DNA of 6,995 nucleotides from DASPKW01 sp038244055 (GTDB lineage Bacteria > Planctomycetota > Phycisphaerae > Tepidisphaerales > Tepidisphaeraceae): the NCBI GenBank assembly GCA_038244055.1, contig JBBRTW010000394.1:1-6995 (forward strand), given 5' to 3'. The first letter of the stretch is position 1, and each line of letters opens with the position of its first letter. Made by a program: the position numbers and the translations under genes. The notes under the pieces were generated by a model. It worked only from the letters and a program-made list of their open reading frames with translations, did no database searches and was not told where the DNA came from. Positions 5,873-6,995 of this stretch are shown here, piece by piece.

Positions 5873-6146
5873 TCGCCGGAGTCAACCGCGCAGTGGCGGC
5901 GGATAGGAGGAGGCCCAGCGCGCCCGGCCCCGCCCCGGCGGACGAGGTTTTCGTGAAATCGAATCCTGACCCTCTTTATTTTCCAATTGATCTGGCTATG
6001 TTGCACCAAAAGCGGCGCAAATCGGCTGAAGTTGATCGAATGAAAACTCCGCAATCCTGCGAAGCCCGGCCCACATCAGCCTGCAGTCAATCATAATCAT
6101 TACCGATATCGACGACGCCATAGCGAAAGCTCCCAATGTACGACCG

Positions 6147-6803
6147 CTATGGTTTGGCGCGGCGTTCCATCTCGGCAAAGCCGCCAGTTCTTGGTCGCGG
6201 CAGAGGATATATCTTCCGGAAGTTAAAGCCCCGTAGTCCACAACTCCACACTCTCTCAGCAAAACGTTCGGTCACAAAATAGTCAGTAATGCTCTCGGGA
6301 ATTCGAAAAATCGACAGTAACTCCACCTTTTCTTGGACAAATTCATAATGTTTAATCTGCACCGCCCTAATTGGCTCTGCTTTTTTGAGACGAACCTCCG
6401 CCGGCCATTCCACAATCGACATGTCGCGATTTAGCACATCCATTACCGATGTTACATTAAACGCAACAAACTCGCCTGTATCACAATCCAGGGGCAGAAC
6501 CTCCCCATTTGGAATGAGAAACTCCCGTAGAGCGTCGACAGCCCTCGCACTAAAGGCTGGAACCAATAGTCCGACTGTTGGGTAGTCGTTCACCTGGCTC
6601 GGTAGTAGGTCCACAACCTTGGGGCGATTCCATCGATCCTTTAGCATCGGTGCTTGCCAAGCTCGCGTTTTAGTCTCCTTTGGTCGAAAGGCCGAGCTCA
6701 TCGTTTCACCAGCGATAAGCGGCTCTTCCTCTACACTCTGTAAGCACGAAAAGGCCGGGTCATCAAGCATCGGTAGCAACTCATACACAACGTGTTCGGA
6801 CAT
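6147..6803 (-). CDS. Imm11-family (DUF1629) immunity protein, solitary
   Basis: 218 residues, no signal peptide, so a cytosolic protein. The pattern fits the Imm11/DUF1629 family, immunity proteins of polymorphic/contact-dependent toxin systems that neutralise a cognate toxin: W-N-R-P-K-V-V-D-L (58-66); V-G-L-L-V-P-A-F-S-A-R-A-V-D-A-L (77-92) in the place of the usual 'vvSeravd.l'; E-V-L-P-L-D (101-106); F-V-A-F-N-V-T-S-V-M-D-V-L-N (112-125); then L-S-I-F-R-I-P (163-169); Y-F-V-T-E-R-F-A-E-R-V (175-185) and G-L-R-G-F-N-F-R-K-I (189-198). ATG 6803 is favoured because GGAG (6810-6813) is 6 bases away; ATG 6806 and a TTG at 6827 are in frame, the latter inside the probable -10 box. Codons are AT-richer than in the other genes, suggesting transfer. 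No toxin gene lies in the window; on the upstream side a transposase-like gene begins. Confidence 0.8.
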   Translation of the reverse strand: MSEHVVYELLPMLDDPAFSCLQSVEEEPLIAGETMSSAFRPKETKTRAWQAPMLKDRWNRPKVVDLLPSQVNDYPTVGLLVPAFSARAVDALREFLIPNGEVLPLDCDTGEFVAFNVTSVMDVLNRDMSIVEWPAEVRLKKAEPIRAVQIKHYEFVQEKVELLSIFRIPESITDYFVTERFAERVWSCGLRGFNFRKIYPLPRPRTGGFAEMERRAKP

Positions 6804-6826
6804 CATTATCTCCGTCAAACCGCTCA

Positions 6827-6856
6827 ATTAAACAAATAAACCACTGAGAATATCAA
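6827..6856 (-). promoter_or_regulatory. Probable sigma-70-like promoter of the Imm11 gene
   Basis: On the - strand, TTGATA (6851-6856) and TTTAAT (6827-6832) each match five of six consensus positions, with an 18-base spacer. Transcription would start near 6820, leaving a leader of about 15 bases with GGAG before ATG 6803. This is the best-looking promoter in the window and supports the gene being transcribed alone. It also argues against the in-frame TTG at 6827 as a start. Confidence 0.6.
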
Positions 6857-6916
6857 ACGTAATTGTTTACCGCCTCTCCCGCACCTTTTCCATCGGGCGG
6901 CGTAGATACTCCTGGC

Positions 6917-6995
6917 ATGGAGGCCGATCCCACCCATTTCCCGTCGCCCATTTGTCCTGGTTGTGCCCGGCGTGATCGCCGGATCGCCGAATTAG
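6917..6995 (+). CDS. Probable IS66-family transposase, N-terminal fragment
   Basis: An ATG at 6917 opens a frame that runs off the window end: MEADPTHFPSPICPGCARRD followed by RRIAEL. A CPGC knuckle followed by a charged helix starting R-R-I-A-E-L is how many IS66-family transposases begin: a zinc-binding pair of cysteines, then a leucine-zipper-like coiled coil. In that family the DDE catalytic domain follows several hundred residues later. Only 26 codons are visible, so this rests on a short motif. No strong Shine-Dalgarno is seen before the ATG; a TAGATA box at 6903-6908 is too close for a normal leader. The gene diverges from the Imm11 gene, and an insertion-sequence end would be expected in about 6857-6916. 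Alternative: another small zinc-ribbon protein. Confidence 0.55.
   Translation, partial: MEADPTHFPSPICPGCARRDRRIAEL

Larger units (their letters stand above)
5599..6146. other. Repeat-rich intergenic region between the small pair and the Imm11 gene
   Basis: 548 bases without a convincing gene. Open frames exist on both strands (for example - strand 6054-5632 and + strand 5524-6096). Their translations contain phrases such as TELVEV and FDKLRAGR, which are typical of REP-like intergenic repeats read as protein, and show no domain. The region holds nested palindromes (5699-5745), a REP-like segment (5759-5777), a second palindrome (5837-5872), a motif reading GGGTCAGGATTCG on the - strand (around 5961-5973), and then an AT-richer stretch (from about 5975) up to the stop codon of the immunity gene. 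Confidence 0.6.

Noticed and set aside
5632..6054. 140-codon open frame on the - strand upstream of the small pair
   Set aside because: It runs through several REP-like repeats, carries their typical translation (TELVEV), and shows no domain or good ribosome site.

Overview
The window looks like chromosomal DNA of a GC-rich bacterium, most likely a planctomycete or a relative in the PVC group. The reasons are a secreted S1-type sulfatase ending in two EF-hands, a small secreted protein of a type common in Planctomycetes/Verrucomicrobia, and intergenic stretches full of short palindromic and tandem repeats. This placement is an inference from gene style; no rRNA or tRNA is present to confirm it.

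Left part (1-2354): a possible tail of an unidentified gene ends at 113. It is followed by about 410 bases without a convincing gene, carrying a perfect 26-bp hairpin built from 7-bp units. Next comes an acetolactate synthase large subunit gene (ilvB/ilvI type, 528-2354), the first committed step of valine/leucine/isoleucine synthesis. No regulatory subunit gene (ilvN/ilvH) follows it.

Middle (2355-5061): an octanucleotide minisatellite (15 tandem units) and several GC-rich palindromes fill the 402-bp gap before a secreted protein of unknown function (2757-3479, +). That gene converges, with a 34-bp gap, on the sulfatase gene (5061-3514, -).

Right part (5062-6995): upstream of the sulfatase and on the same strand lie two tiny overlapping genes. 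One is a 103-residue protein resembling PBECR-type nuclease-fold proteins; the other is a 69-residue DUF2283 protein. The layout is toxin-antitoxin-like, and the spacing suggests one transcript running on into the sulfatase gene. A 548-bp stretch of REP-like repeats and nested palindromes follows (5599-6146). Beyond it is a solitary Imm11-family immunity gene (6803-6147, -), AT-richer than its surroundings and with its own well-formed promoter. At the right edge, what looks like the first 26 codons of an IS66-type transposase begin on the + strand. The segment from about 5290 to 6995 therefore reads as accessory DNA (small toxin/immunity genes, repeats, insertion sequence) next to housekeeping and planctomycete-style secreted-enzyme genes.

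No CRISPR array, rRNA, tRNA or recognised riboswitch was seen. The most unusual points are the overlapping two-gene cassette placed directly in front of a sulfatase, the immunity gene separated from any toxin beside a transposase, and the two intergenic repeat structures in the ilvB region.
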